Assembly (NCBI GenBank): GCA_943704415.1
Contig: CALSCO010000147.1
Span: forward strand, 1 to 16,794
Length of the DNA stretch: 16,794 bases
From: Parvularia atlantis
Taxonomy: Eukaryota; Opisthokonta; Rotosphaerida
Direction: 5' to 3'
The translations under genes were made by a program, and so were the position numbers. A model generated the notes under the pieces. It saw only the letters and a list, made by a program, of their open reading frames with translations, searched no databases and was not told the origin of the DNA. Positions within the stretch are counted from its first letter, which is position 1. Each line of letters begins with the position of its first letter. Shown in pieces: positions 1-9,601 of this stretch.

Positions 1-62
1 CCCCCTTCCGCTCACTGGAGCGGTCGCCAAAGCAGGCACACGAGGCGCACACGCAGGCCGAG

Positions 63-3000
63 ATGCTTCACCGCGTCGTCAGCCTCTGGTCGACCGTGCG
101 CCAGCCCATCGAGCACCTCCTGAGCGACGCAAGCGAGCCGTCGGTCGGGCCGCTCCAGCAGCGATGGTCTCAGCTGCAGCAGCTCATCTCGGGCCTGCAG
201 GACCTCGTGCGTGTGCGCGACGCCAGCGAGATGCCGAGCGGCGGCGCCCGCACCGGCGAGTTGACAGCAACGTCCTCGCTCGTGCTCACGCCCAGCCCGA
301 GCGTGCACATGGGCCCGAGTCTGAGCCTGAGCCCGAGCCCGAGCCTGCAGCTCGACGCGTCGTCGATTGGCACGCGCGCCAGCTTCAGCAGCAGCAGCAG
401 CGGCGCCAGGTCGGCCTCAGACGCGACCGCCAAGCGCGCCAGCGAGACCGACCTCGTCCTCAACGTGCTCCACGGCCTGGCGCTGCAGGGTGTGTTCAAC
501 GACAGCTCGAGCAGCTCGAGCAGTTCCAGTATCGCCGGCAGCGTGGCCAGCCCGAGCCGCGCCTTGGACACCGAGCACGACTTCGAGGTTGACATGGAGA
601 TCGAGTGGGTGGCAGCGCACCCGCACTTGCCTCCCGAGCCGCGCCGCCGCGCACCATCCGAGTCACGGCTGAGCTTTGGGCGCCCGGGGCCGCTCGTCAC
701 GCGCGCGGCTGTGGACCCTCTGCGTGCGGTCAAGGTGCTCCTCGTGGCCAGCCCGGACGACATGCGTGAGGTACGCGTTGCGCGCTCGCCGCGCCATCCG
801 TGCTGACGCCGCCCTTCAGATGTCGCTCACGCTGCTGCGGGCCGTGTTTGACGTGGAGCTGGTCGAGAACGGCGACGAGGCCCTCGCGATGCTGCAGCGC
901 GCGTTCGACGTTCCGCCGTCGGTTGACGCAAGCAAGCTGCCCACAGCTGACGGGTCCGACAACCCGCGCGCACGGCACAATCCGCACGCTGACCGCTTCC
1001 CACTGCCGTCGGCGTTCAGCCGGCCCGAGTTTGTGCCCGAGATCGTCGTGAGCCACGTCTTCGTGCGCGGGATGGACGGCATGAACCTGATCAAGCACCT
1101 GCGGGCGTACGAGGCCACGCGCGCCCTGCCGATCATCCTCGTCTCGTCTGGTTTCTGGCGCGAGGCGCGGGCCGAGGCGCTGTCTGTGGGCGCAGACGAC
1201 TTTGTGACCAAGTCGAGCATTGAGAAAGTGCGCGCCGTGCGCGCCGCCGCAGACACCTGACAACGCGGCGCACGGCGGCAGGAGCTCGTTATGCGCGTGC
1301 TCACGCAGGTGCAGGTTGCGCACGTGTGCCGGCACCTCGAGCGCGACATGGACGAGCACAAGCGCGCGTTCCTCAAGAGCTACGAGTGGTACCGGCACCT
1401 CGCGCGCATCAGCCCCGTGGGCATCTGCTCGATGGACGCACATGTGCGCACGCCTTGGCGCGGCTAAGGGTGTCTTCGTCGGCTCACACGACGCGTCCGC
1501 ACAACCAGGGCCGGTTGACGTACTGCAACAGGCGCTGGCTCGAGCTGGTGGGGCTTGAGGGGCGGCCGGTGGCGGAGGTGGTCGAGTGGCAGAGCCTCGT
1601 GCACGAGGAGGACCGGTCGGCGTTTGCGGTGGCGTGGGCGGCGGCCATTAACCGGACCGAGATGACCCGGCGCGACTTCCGTCTCGTCCGGCCCAGCGAC
1701 GGGCGCACGGTGTCGCTGCACCTCGTCAGCACGGCCGAGACGGCGGCGACGACCGAGACGCAGCGCGTGCTCGTGTTCGCGTTCCTGGACGTGACGCTGC
1801 AGCGGCAACAGGACGACGAGCGCTTGGCGCTGCTCGAGCGCGCCGTGGCCGAGTCGCACAAGCGCGCGAGCGACGCCGACGAGCAGCGGATCAAGCAGGA
1901 GCTCTTTGTGGACATGGTCTGCCACGAGATTCGCAACCCGCTCAACGGCATCGTCAACAGCATCGACCTGCTCCAGAGCAACGTCGGGCGCCGGACCGAG
2001 CTCCTGCACGGCATGCCCGGCGGCACGGCGCAGCAGTCGTCGCTCCTGGCGCAAATCGACGACGACCAGTCCCTCATCGGTTCGATTGAAATCTGCCTGT
2101 CGCACCTGGTGCGGTCGCTTTGTTTGTGGCGCCGCGCCAGCTGCTCACGCACACGACCGCGTGCGCACGCAGCGCAAGATCACCGACGACGTGCTCAACC
2201 TGTCCAAGCTGAGCTCGGGCAAGATGACGCTCAACCTCGAGACGGCCCGGCCGGCATCGCTCCTGCGCGGCATCGTCGACATGTTCGTGGCCCAGGCCAC
2301 GACGCACAACACCCAGCTGCAGTTTGTGGGCCCGCCCGCGCCGCTCGATCGCCTCGCCGTGCGCTGCGACCCGTACCGGCTGTCTCAGGTGATCATCAAC
2401 CTCGTCACAAACGCGCTCAAGTTCACTGCGCGGGCGGAGCGGCGCGAGGTCACGGTGCAGCTCGAGGTGTTCCTGTCCAGCGGCGCAGGCGAGGGCGCGA
2501 GCGCGGGTGAGGGCGCGGACGAGAGCACCGACATGGTCACGAGCGCGTCGCCGTCGGCGGCCCTGGCCACGGCGGGCGAGATGGACGAGGACACGGACGC
2601 GGCCGCGGCCCCGTACGGCGCCCAGCTGCGCATCACCGTGAGCGACACGGGCGCGGGCATGACCACGGCCGAAATGGCCACGCTCTTCCAGCGCTTTCGC
2701 CAGGCCAACGCGAAAACGTTTGGGCGCTACGGCGGGTCGGGCCTGGGCCTGTTTATCAGCAAGATGATGCTGGACCTGATGCACGGCCGGATAGACGTCA
2801 GCAGCGAGGCCGGGCGGGGCTCGAGCTTTGTGGTGACGCTGCCGTGCGCGCTCGCCGGCGCCGACGGCAACGCGAGCGGCCCGGCCGAGCCCCTTCCCCT
2901 TCCCCTGCCCGCGCCCGGCTCGAGCAGCCCGCAGTTGGACCTCGCACCCGCACCCGTTCTGGCGCCGCTGCCCCTGGCGGGCGAGGACTCGGCCGCACGC

Positions 3001-3693
3001 AAGCGCCGTCTGGACGGCCTGAGCGTTGACACGCTGCGCATCCTTGGTGCGTGCGTGTGCTCGGTGTTGAGGGCGGTTGTTGCGCTGACCGGGACGCGCG
3101 CGCGCGCAGTGGTTGAGGACAACGAGATCAACCAGCGCGTGATCGAGCGGCATCTCGTCGGCGCCAAAGAGTTACTCTGCACCGTCGCGATCGCGTCCAA
3201 CGGGCTCGAGGGGCTGCAGATGTTCCAGCGCGAGGACTTCCACCTGGTGCTGATGGACGTCGAGATGCCGGTCATGGGCGGGCTCGAGGCGACAGCGCGG
3301 ATGCGCGAGCACGAGCGCGCGACGGCGCGCCGGCCCGTGCCGATTGTGGGCCTGTCGGGCAACGTGCGCGACGTGCGTCCAGCGGGATGGTGGTGTACGT
3401 TTGCTGACACACGCGGCACACAGGTGCACGTGCGCGCGGGCTTTGATGCGGGCATGAGCGACTACATCTCCAAGCCGTTCAACAAGGAGCGCCTGCTGCA
3501 GATCGTCGGCAAGCACGTCTCAGCCGCGCGCCCCGACGCAAGCGGCGACCAGGCCGAGGCGGCGTCGGCGTCGGCGTCGGCGGCCGAGGCCTCGTCGCTG
3601 CCATTGCGCAGGCGCAACAACACCGGCTCACCCTCGCTCACGGCCTCGAGTGCCGCGTCGCCGGCCTCGTCCGGGTCTCCGGGCTCCTTGTAA
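63..3693 (+). CDS. Hybrid sensor histidine kinase (pseudo-REC / PAS / HisKA / HATPase / REC)
   Basis: Two-component hybrid kinase, predicted to autophosphorylate and pass phosphate to its own C-terminal receiver. Exons are 63-770, 820-1227, 1282-1443, 1509-2108, 2173-3046, 3110-3372 and 3424-3693, giving about 1,094 aa. Order: Ser-rich N-terminus (1-220); a receiver-like fold (about 222-385) lacking its phosphorylation residues; PAS domain (about 410-525); H-box MVCHEIRNPLNG with H565; N-box INLVTNALKF (about 700); a roughly 60-residue acidic insert; G1 VSDTGAGM and G2 GGSGLGLF; then an intact receiver (about 917-1040) starting VVEDNE, with LMDVEMP (phospho-acceptor D967) and a SKPF lysine. 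The tail is Ala/Ser-rich. No transmembrane segment is visible, so it is probably cytosolic. The introns at 3047-3109 and 3373-3423 are multiples of three without stops, but removing them restores receiver motifs. The start is uncertain: an acceptor-like CAG ends at 56, so the ATG at 63 may follow a leader intron or the exon may be internal. The family is certain, the ligand unknown. Confidence 0.93.
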
Positions 3694-3740
3694 AGTGAGC
3701 TGCAGCTGTGTTCGTTCATCAGTCATCAGTCAAGGAGAGA

Positions 3741-4792
3741 ATGGAGCTGGCGTCGCTCGAGGACGCGGCGTGCGTGCACCGTGCCCGCGCACCCATCCTA
3801 CGTGCGCTGACGCGCGCACACGCGTGCCTGTCCAGGACGCAGGCGCTCGTGGCCGTCGGTGCGCCGTGTCTCGTGCCGCGCGCTCGATGCGACTGACGCG
3901 CTCACAGGCAAGCCGTCGGCCGCGGCCGTGGCGCAGGAGCGTCTGCGCGAGCTGCTGCACGGCACGCTGTTCTCGCCCGCGGTCGAGCGGTGCGGCCGCG
4001 GGCTGCGATGCCGCGCGTGCGTGGCTGATGAGCGGGCGGCACGCCAAGGCGCATCGCCGAGCTCGAGAGCGCCGCGACCCCGCCGACGCCGCAGCCGGCA
4101 CAGCCCGCGTCGCCACAGCGCGGGCGAGGGCACCGGTCGTCGGCGCGCACCGAGCCCGATGGGACGCCGAGGTGCGCGGGCGCCTCTCGTGCTTGTTGCG
4201 GCGCTGCCTCACACGACGGCCGCGCGATCGCAGCAGCCCGACGCGGCGCAAGCGGTGCGCGAGCGCGGTCGCCGTCGCGCTCAGCGCAGCGCACTGACAG
4301 ACAGACACGCGCGCGCACACAGCACCGTGGCAGCCGCGGTCGAGGACGACGCGGGCGCATCGGCCGCTGCCGAGCCCGTGGCCGTCGTGGTGCTCGGGCG
4401 TACGGTCGACGTCGGGCACGACGTCGCCGCGCTGTCGGCGCACGCGCTCGCGCACCGCTGGTTCTTCCAGCCGATGGCGGCGCTGCGGCCTGTGCCGCCC
4501 GCGCCGTCGTCGCTCGCGATCGAGGACGCGTCCGCGGCTGCAGCACCCACGGCGCGGCGTGCGGCATCGCCCGTGGCGGCACGGCACTCGCCCGCACGCA
4601 AGTCGCGCGGCATGACGGCGGCGGTGCGCACAAGACGGGGCGCGCACGCAGACGTTGACCCGCGCGGACACGCAGGACAAGCGGCGCCTGGACGAGCAGC
4701 TGCAGCAGCAGCTGGGCGTGTCGGCCGAGGCGCTGCTAGACGAGCACCGGCAGCGGTGGCGGCGGCAGCGCCAGCGCGGCATGGCCGCCTGA
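3741..4792 (+). CDS. Unrecognised basic, low-complexity protein (seven-exon model)
   Basis: I do not recognise this protein. The best model uses exons 3741-3769, 3836-3858, 3908-3989, 4049-4171, 4234-4254, 4323-4623 and 4676-4792, totalling 696 nt (231 aa). The N-terminus, starting MELASLEDAATQALVAVGK, looks helical. A Pro/Gln/Ser-rich middle follows, then a basic patch SSPTRRKR encoded partly by a 21-nt microexon. A short hydrophobic stretch (AVVVLGRTVDVG) comes next. The C-terminus is strongly charged and helical, containing DKRRLDEQLQQQLGVSAE and ending QRQRGMAA. Support comes from donors of the GTGCGY type, several CTSAC branch motifs inside the introns, and frame agreement at all six junctions. 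The acceptor at 4048 is AAG rather than CAG, the weakest junction. An unspliced frame also stays open from 3859 to 5169, which GC-rich DNA permits by chance. The start lies only 47 bp after the kinase stop. The last two exons are the surest part. Confidence 0.5.
4234..4254 (+). other. Probable 21-nt microexon
   Basis: The stretch 4172-4322 (151 bp) would be an outlier as one intron, because 63 of about 65 introns here are 46-80 bp. It splits into two normal-looking introns, 4172-4233 (62 bp) and 4255-4322 (68 bp). Both open with GTGCGC, both carry a branch-like motif (CCTCACAC and CACTGACAG), and both end in CAG. They flank 21 nt that keep the reading frame and add seven residues rich in Arg/Lys. 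A single skipped intron is also in frame, so the microexon may be optional. Confidence 0.5.
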
Positions 4793-4876
4793 ACGTCTCT
4801 GTGCTGTGCGAACAGCGGCCGGTTGCAATCACGGTGTCCGAGCCGCACAACAACATGCCACACGCCGGGCGCCCGC

Positions 4877-5483
4877 TCACGCCTCGGTCAGCTCGCGCAG
4901 GCGGCGGATCGTGCTGCGGGCCGTTGCTGCCGCGACGGTGCTGTGCGCATGTTCGTCAGCTCCCGGCGGCGGCGGCGGCGGCACAGGCAGCAGACGGCGC
5001 ACGTGAGCGTGTAGGCGCCGCCGGCCGACGTCTTCCGGCATGCCTTGCACGTCCAGATGCCCACGACCGAGCGCTTGACCGAGTCCTGCGGCGACGGCAC
5101 GCGGCTCAGCGCACGCGCGCGCGGCCGTCGTCGGCGGCGCGAACCTTGCCGCAGAAGGGGCAGGTGTAGCTCGCGTGCTGGGTCACCTCCATCTTCTTGA
5201 CCTGCTTGCGCAGCGACGCACCGTAGCGCGTGCCGTACTTGCCGACCACGCCGAGTTTCTTTGTGCGCTTCTGCAGAGCGACCGCTTGTGTGAGCGGCAG
5301 ATAGCGCGCGTGCCCGGCGCGGGGCATCCGCCCATCCATCCATCCATCCATCCATCCGTGTGCGTGCGTGGGTGTGTGCGGCGTGTGCGGCGTGTGCGGC
5401 GTGTGCAGCGTGTGCGGCGTGTGCGGCGGGCGGGCGCGAGGGGCAGTTGGGCGGGGATGAGGGCTAGCGTGACGCACCGCCAT
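4877..5483 (-). CDS. RPL37A: 60S ribosomal protein eL43 (L37Ae)
   Basis: Structural zinc-binding protein of the large cytosolic ribosomal subunit. In transcript order the exons are 5483-5478, 5270-5145, 5085-5003 and 4940-4877, giving 92 aa, the usual length of the family. The first coding exon is only ATGGCG. Joined to the second it reads [15 protein letters not shown], the family's N-terminus, which fixes the start. The zinc-ribbon cysteines are TCPFCGK (residues 39-45) and WTCKAC (about 54-59), followed by the conserved AGGAYTL. The C-terminal helix reads [11 protein letters not shown]. The first intron is unusually long (207 bp), while the others are 59 and 62 bp. The gene begins 46 bp downstream of the stop of the dehydrogenase on the same strand, so its promoter must be very short, intronic or shared. 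The leader holds a pyrimidine-rich stretch (CTCTTTCGTCC), as is common for ribosomal protein genes. It converges on the 3741-4792 gene with 84 bp between stops. Confidence 0.97.
5333..5356. repeat. (CATC)6 tetranucleotide microsatellite
   Basis: Six uninterrupted CATC units lie inside the first eL43 intron. On the antisense frame they create an artefactual Met-Asp-Gly-Trp repeat. Length polymorphism between strains would be expected. Confidence 0.95.
5374..5427. repeat. Six-copy 9-bp minisatellite (GTGTGCGGC)
   Basis: Six consecutive 9-bp units, with one G-to-A change in the fourth, fill the middle of the first eL43 intron. The transcribed strand of the gene sees it as GCCGCACAC repeats. There are no spacers, so it is a simple minisatellite. 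Confidence 0.95.
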
Positions 5484-5529
5484 CGTGTGATTTGGACGAA
5501 AGAGACTGCACATCCCGCTGCTCATCCAA

Positions 5530-6930
5530 CTACATATGCCCTGTTTCCGCGATCGCCGCGTCCATCTGCGCCAGCTGCGCAAAGAGCTGGTCGACCTCGG
5601 CGCGCGTGGCCTGCGTCGAGGCGAGCGGGATGTGCTTGGCGACGGGCACACGGTCTGCCGCGCGCGCGAGAGCTTGAGCACAGCAACAGCAGCAATCAGC
5701 GCGGCGTCGCACCCTGCACGAACGAGCCGGACGGCACGCGCTGCTCGACGTCGGCGGCCACGGCGAGGTACACCATCGCGTCCGCGCCCTGCTCGACTGT
5801 GCGCAGCGACGAGCGCCAAAAGCTATGGAAGCCTGTGCCGATGTGGATGCGATCAGGACGGTGCAATCGCTCGGCAGGCACGGCGGGGCGCCACCGGGCA
5901 TTGACGTGCGCAGGGTCTCGGTGTCGGCCCAGCCCGGGTGCACGCTGTAGAAGCTGATGCGGGGCGCGTGCAGCTCGGCCCAGCGGTCGGTCATCTCGAC
6001 CATTTGGCGCTGACGCGAATGTTAGCAGCATTGCGTCGCGTCGCGTCGCGTCGTGCGCGCACCTTCTGCTGCGCGTACACCTGGTCGCCCACGAACGGTG
6101 CGGCGGTCGACTGCAGGTCGTTCACGTTGAGCCGCTGCAAAAGCATGCCGGCCGACGACACGTTGATCTGCCGCGATGCGCGTGCAATGTGTGTGAGCGA
6201 GCCCTTGCGCCGTGCGCGGCACGCGGGCAGACGGCGGCGCACGACGCGGGACTGCTGCGACTTGGCGAGCTCGTCGAGCAGCAGCGTCGTGAGCAGGTAC
6301 ACGCCAAAGGTGTTGGTCGCAAAGTTGGCTGTGGCGCGTGCACCACACGCGTCAGCTGCGCCACGCCGTCTCCGCACAGCGCCGCACCCTCGAGGCCCTC
6401 GGGCGTGAGCTGGCGGTCGTTGATCATGCAGCCGGCGTTGTTGACGAGCACGTGCACCTGGTGCCCGCGCGCCTTGAAGTCGCTCACAAACGCGCGGATC
6501 TGCTGCGGGCGGCCCATGTCGACCTGGCATGCGCGCGTCAGCCACCCGTCGCCTGGTCGTCGTCCGCCCGCGCAACGCACGACGTGCACGTGGACGTTGG
6601 CGTTGCGCGTCTGCTCGACAATGTCGCGCTGCGCCTCCTGCGCGCGAGCGGCGTTGCGGCACAGCAGGTGCACGGTGCCGCCGCGCCGCGCAAACTCGAG
6701 CGCGACGACCTTGCCCAACCCCTGGTTGGCGCCGGTGATGACGAGCGCACGCGCCGAGAGGTCGACGTCGAGCGCGTTGGGCGTGAACGTCTTGGCGGCC
6801 TGCGCGTTGTGTCAGCACGGGCTGCGACCATGCCGCACACGCTCGAGCGCGCGCGCACCTTGGCGTAGCCGGCCTTGCCGTACTCGCGCAGGCCGTTGTA
6901 CATGAACACCGAGTAGCGCCAGAGACTCAT
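5530..6930 (-). CDS. DHRS12-like short-chain dehydrogenase/reductase (SDR40C family)
   Basis: NAD(P)-dependent oxidoreductase of the classical SDR fold. The animal homologue DHRS12 has a poorly defined substrate, so I name none. Exons in transcript order are 6930-6859, 6799-6581, 6523-6388, 6328-6243, 6167-6063, 6009-5895, 5832-5713 and 5654-5530, giving 325 aa against about 317 for human DHRS12. The N-terminus [19 protein letters not shown] matches the family's short lead helix and fixes the start. Then come the cofactor motif TGANQGLG (46-53), NNAG (125-128), VSSAGM (174-179) and the catalytic YAQQK (Y202, K206). The family signature SVHPGWADT follows. The C-terminal helix ends ETGHM. All seven introns are 53-75 bp; the fifth (6010-6062) carries a short CGTCG tandem run and a GCTAAC branch motif. 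The catalytic residues look complete, so the enzyme should be active. Its stop is 46 bp from the eL43 start. Confidence 0.95.
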
Positions 6931-7047
6931 GGCTGAGCCGTGTGCAGTGCGCAGCGCAGAAGAAAGTGCGCGTGGAACTACGTTCCGATCGATCGCAGGC
7001 GCCGCCGATCGCCCTTCACAAGCATATAATCATCACTTCTGCAGTCA
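6931..7047 (-). promoter_or_regulatory. Short gap between kinase 3' end and dehydrogenase start
   Basis: These 117 bp must contain the end of the MAPKK transcript and the promoter of the dehydrogenase. Read on the minus strand, an AT-rich patch ATTATATG (7023-7030) stands out against the GC-rich background about 95 bp before the start codon. It could be a TATA-like element or part of the upstream gene's 3' end. A 13-bp interrupted palindrome, GGAAC-TAC-GTTCC, lies between them. Function is not demonstrated. Confidence 0.3.
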
Positions 7048-9535
7048 TCAGCTTCCGAGCGAGAACGGCTTCATGAGCCGGTTGAGGAACGAGCCCGAGC
7101 GCCGCTCAGGCTTGGTGCTGAGGCGTGTGCTGGCCTCGATCGCGTCTGGTGTGCGCGTGTATGTCAGCAAAGCGAACGAAGCAGCGCGCTTGCACGCGCG
7201 CGAGCACCGTCGAGCGCCAGCCCGTCGGTGAACGTGACGGGCTGGTCGCGCGCGGACGAGCGCGAGGACGAGCGGTCGCCTGCCTCGCCGCGCGACGACG
7301 AGCGGTCGTGCGAGCTCGTTGTCTCGCGCGAGCCCGAGCGGTCGTGCGCGAGCAGCGCGCCGATGCTCTCGGACGAAGACGAGGAGCTACGGCACGTGGG
7401 CGTGAGCGGCTCGCACGACGTGGCAGCGTGTGTGTACGCGCACCTGGGCAGCGTCGGCGGCGTGCCAATCGAGAGCGGTGGTACCCTTGTGTCGTTGATG
7501 ACGTGCTGCGGTCGAACGCGTCAGGTCAGCCGCGACATCGACAATGGCGCGCGCGCACTTTGGGGATCGGCGAACCCATGACCTCGCCGGCGGCCGCGAG
7601 GACAGGCTGCGCCAGCGCAGCAACGTCCTCCTCGTGCTGCACGCGTGACAGCCGTGAGCCACGTCCGCGAGCACGCGGCGCAGCGAAGCGCACCCGCACG
7701 ATGTGGGGCTGCACCCAGGCCGCCATGTCGACGGGCCGGTCGGCGTACGTGCCGACAAACTCGTGTTCCTGCGACGCCGCGTCAGCAAGCGCGCCGCCAC
7801 CGCGCAGGCGCCCACGCCCGCACCAGCAGCGCCACGGCCGACATGCGGTCCGCGGGGTTCTTCTGCAGGCTGCGTGTGTGCGCGCACAGGGCACGGTTAG
7901 TATGCGTGGCGCACGGCCCTCCGCGCCGTACCAGGACCGGCAGAAGCGCTGAAACTCGGGCGAGTACGTGCTCGAGGGCACGTCGGGCGTGTCCTGCTCG
8001 ACGATGAGCGACAGCAGCTCCCAGAAGCCAAAGCCCTCGGTGCCCTCCTCGGCGAGCGGGTTGGACTGCCGGCGCGCGGCCTTGTCGCCTGGAGCGGGCT
8101 CAGCGACGCACATCGCCGCGCACGCGGACGCGGCTCACGCACCGGCCGCCTGCTGCTCCGTGTGGTACGGAAAGTGCCCGAGGGCGAGCTCGACCATGGA
8201 CAGCCCGAACGACCAGATGTCCGACTGCACCGTGTACGACTGGCCCTGGATGCGCTCGGGCTACGACCACACGCGGCCATGAGACGCGCAAGCCGCGGGC
8301 CACGCGCGCACGCACCGACATGTACGTCACCGTGCCCACCCACGACACGCAGCTGGAGATCGAGCTCGCCAGCTGTCCGCTCACGCCAAAGTCGGTAATC
8401 TTGACCTGGCGCGGCGCGGCGGCATGAGGGCGGTGGTCTGGCGCGCGACGCGGCACAACGCCACCTCGCCCCGGCTGTTGATGAGGATGTTGGACGGCTT
8501 GATGTCGCGGTGCACGAGCTTCTTCTCCTTGTGCAGGTACACGAGCCCGCGCAGCACCTGAGCAGGCCGTGTGTCGGTCGTGCGGGCCGTGCGCACGTTG
8601 CACACGCGCACCTGCGTCGCCACGCTCGCCAACACCGGCTCTGGGAAGGGGCCGATCGTCTTGGACAGGCTCTCGAGCGAACCCACTGGTGGCACGCGGC
8701 GGATTGAGCGCGCACGCGCACAGGCGGCGCGCACGCACGCACGCACCGTCCATCAGCTCGAGGCAGATCTGGATGTGCCCGTCAGTGAAGAACGCGCCGT
8801 AAAACTTGACGATGTTGGGCGACTGCGCCTGGTACAGCGTGCGCAGCTCGAGCAGGATCTGCTTGCGGACCTGGTCGGTCACGTCGAGCGGGATGACCTG
8901 CGGCACGGTTGAGCGCTCACGAGCCGCGCAACGTGGCGCGCACCTTCATCGCCATGAGCTTTCTCCTGGGTTTGTAGAGCACGCACTGCACGACGCCGCC
9001 GCTGCCGCGCCCCAGCTGCCGGATGACGCGCAGGTCGACGAAGCGGATGTCGCGAATCTCCTCCTCAACGGCCTGCTGGTGCAGCGGCACGTGGCTCGGC
9101 GGCTGCGCGCGCCCCGCACCGTGAGCGAAAGCGCGCGACCGGCACGCCAGCGCCCGCGACGTCACCTTGGGCGACATGGCCTCGAGCGCGACCGAGGCGC
9201 GGTCGGGCGTGGGCGCGGTGACGGTGACAGGCACGGGGACGGGCGCGGGCACGTGCGAGACGACGGCCGTGAGCGCGCTGCCCGTGTTGGCGATGACGAT
9301 GCCTGCGCGGCTGATGGACAGGTTGCCCTCGACGAATGCGCCGTCCTCGTCGCTGCGCCGCGCGAGTCGCGCGGGTGAGTTACGTCTGCGTGTGTCGCGT
9401 GCGTGCGCGTGTTGACGGCGGGACGCACAACGTGTACGCGGCCGCGTTCTTGTCGGCCGCGGGCGCGTCGACCGAGAGCATCGGCGCGGCCTTCTTGCGG
9501 CGCGCGGCCACGCTGCCGCTGTCGCGTGTGGCCAT
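7048..9535 (-). CDS. MAP kinase kinase (MEK/MKK family)
   Basis: Dual-specificity kinase predicted to phosphorylate a MAP kinase. Fifteen exons in transcript order: 9535-9429, 9352-9166, 9102-8944, 8897-8747, 8685-8612, 8557-8465, 8405-8316, 8260-8143, 8088-7932, 7869-7824, 7768-7700, 7636-7559, 7505-7444, 7386-7208 and 7145-7048; 555 aa. An N-terminal basic/hydrophobic stretch ([11 protein letters not shown], 12-22) resembles a MAPK docking site. The kinase domain runs from about 119 to 400: GRGSGG (129-134), lysine K151, HRDIKPSN with D244, DFG at 262-264, then an activation loop [14 protein letters not shown] in which S278 and T282 are plausible phosphosites. [13 protein letters not shown] and [12 protein letters not shown] close the domain. 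This loop resembles Dictyostelium MEK1 as I remember it. The 155-residue tail is Ser/Arg-rich with repeated DRS-SR motifs. The start is uncertain: an upstream exon could join in frame across 9542-9601. The intron at 8898-8943 is the shortest seen (46 bp). Confidence 0.95.
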
Positions 9536-9541
9536 TGCGCG

Positions 9542-9601
9542 CTGCGGTGCGGGTGCGGCGTTGAGCAAACAGACCCCCTGCTGTTGTTGTGTTGCGCGCA
9601 C
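9542..9601 (-). other. Probable 5'-leader intron of the MAPKK gene
   Basis: On the minus strand this 60-bp segment begins GTGCGCGC, contains GCTCAAC about 25 nt before its end, and closes ACCGCAG, six bases before the start codon. Length and signals match the coding introns. It could be a 5'UTR intron, or link an upstream coding exon in frame (phase 0). Confidence 0.5.

Larger units (their letters stand above)
5271..5477 (-). other. Long repeat-bearing first intron of the eL43 gene
   Basis: This 207-bp intron starts GTGCGTCACG right after the ATGGCG exon and ends CTCTGCAG, with a CTCAC branch motif close to the acceptor. It is about three times the local intron size and contains two tandem repeats described separately. 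I saw no C/D or H/ACA box pattern that would suggest an intronic snoRNA. Confidence 0.85.

Noticed and set aside
2074-3153. Long antisense open frame opposite the histidine kinase (about 360 codons)
   Set aside because: Arg/Ala/His-rich composition and no recognisable motif. It mirrors a GC-rich coding strand, where stop codons are rare in other frames.
3047-3423. Reading the kinase exons straight through the introns at 3047-3109 and 3373-3423
   Set aside because: Both segments are open and multiples of three, but they interrupt the receiver at VVEDNE and between SGNVRD and VHVRAGFDAG. Removal restores the family alignment and both have good splice signals.
3730-4863. Long antisense open frame (about 377 codons) opposite the unrecognised gene
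   Set aside because: Composition is nearly all Arg, Cys, Ala and Ser with no domain. The sense strand has consistent splice signals instead.
5374-5427. Regular repeat array as a CRISPR-like structure
   Set aside because: Units are 9 bp with no spacers, inside an intron of a eukaryotic ribosomal protein gene.
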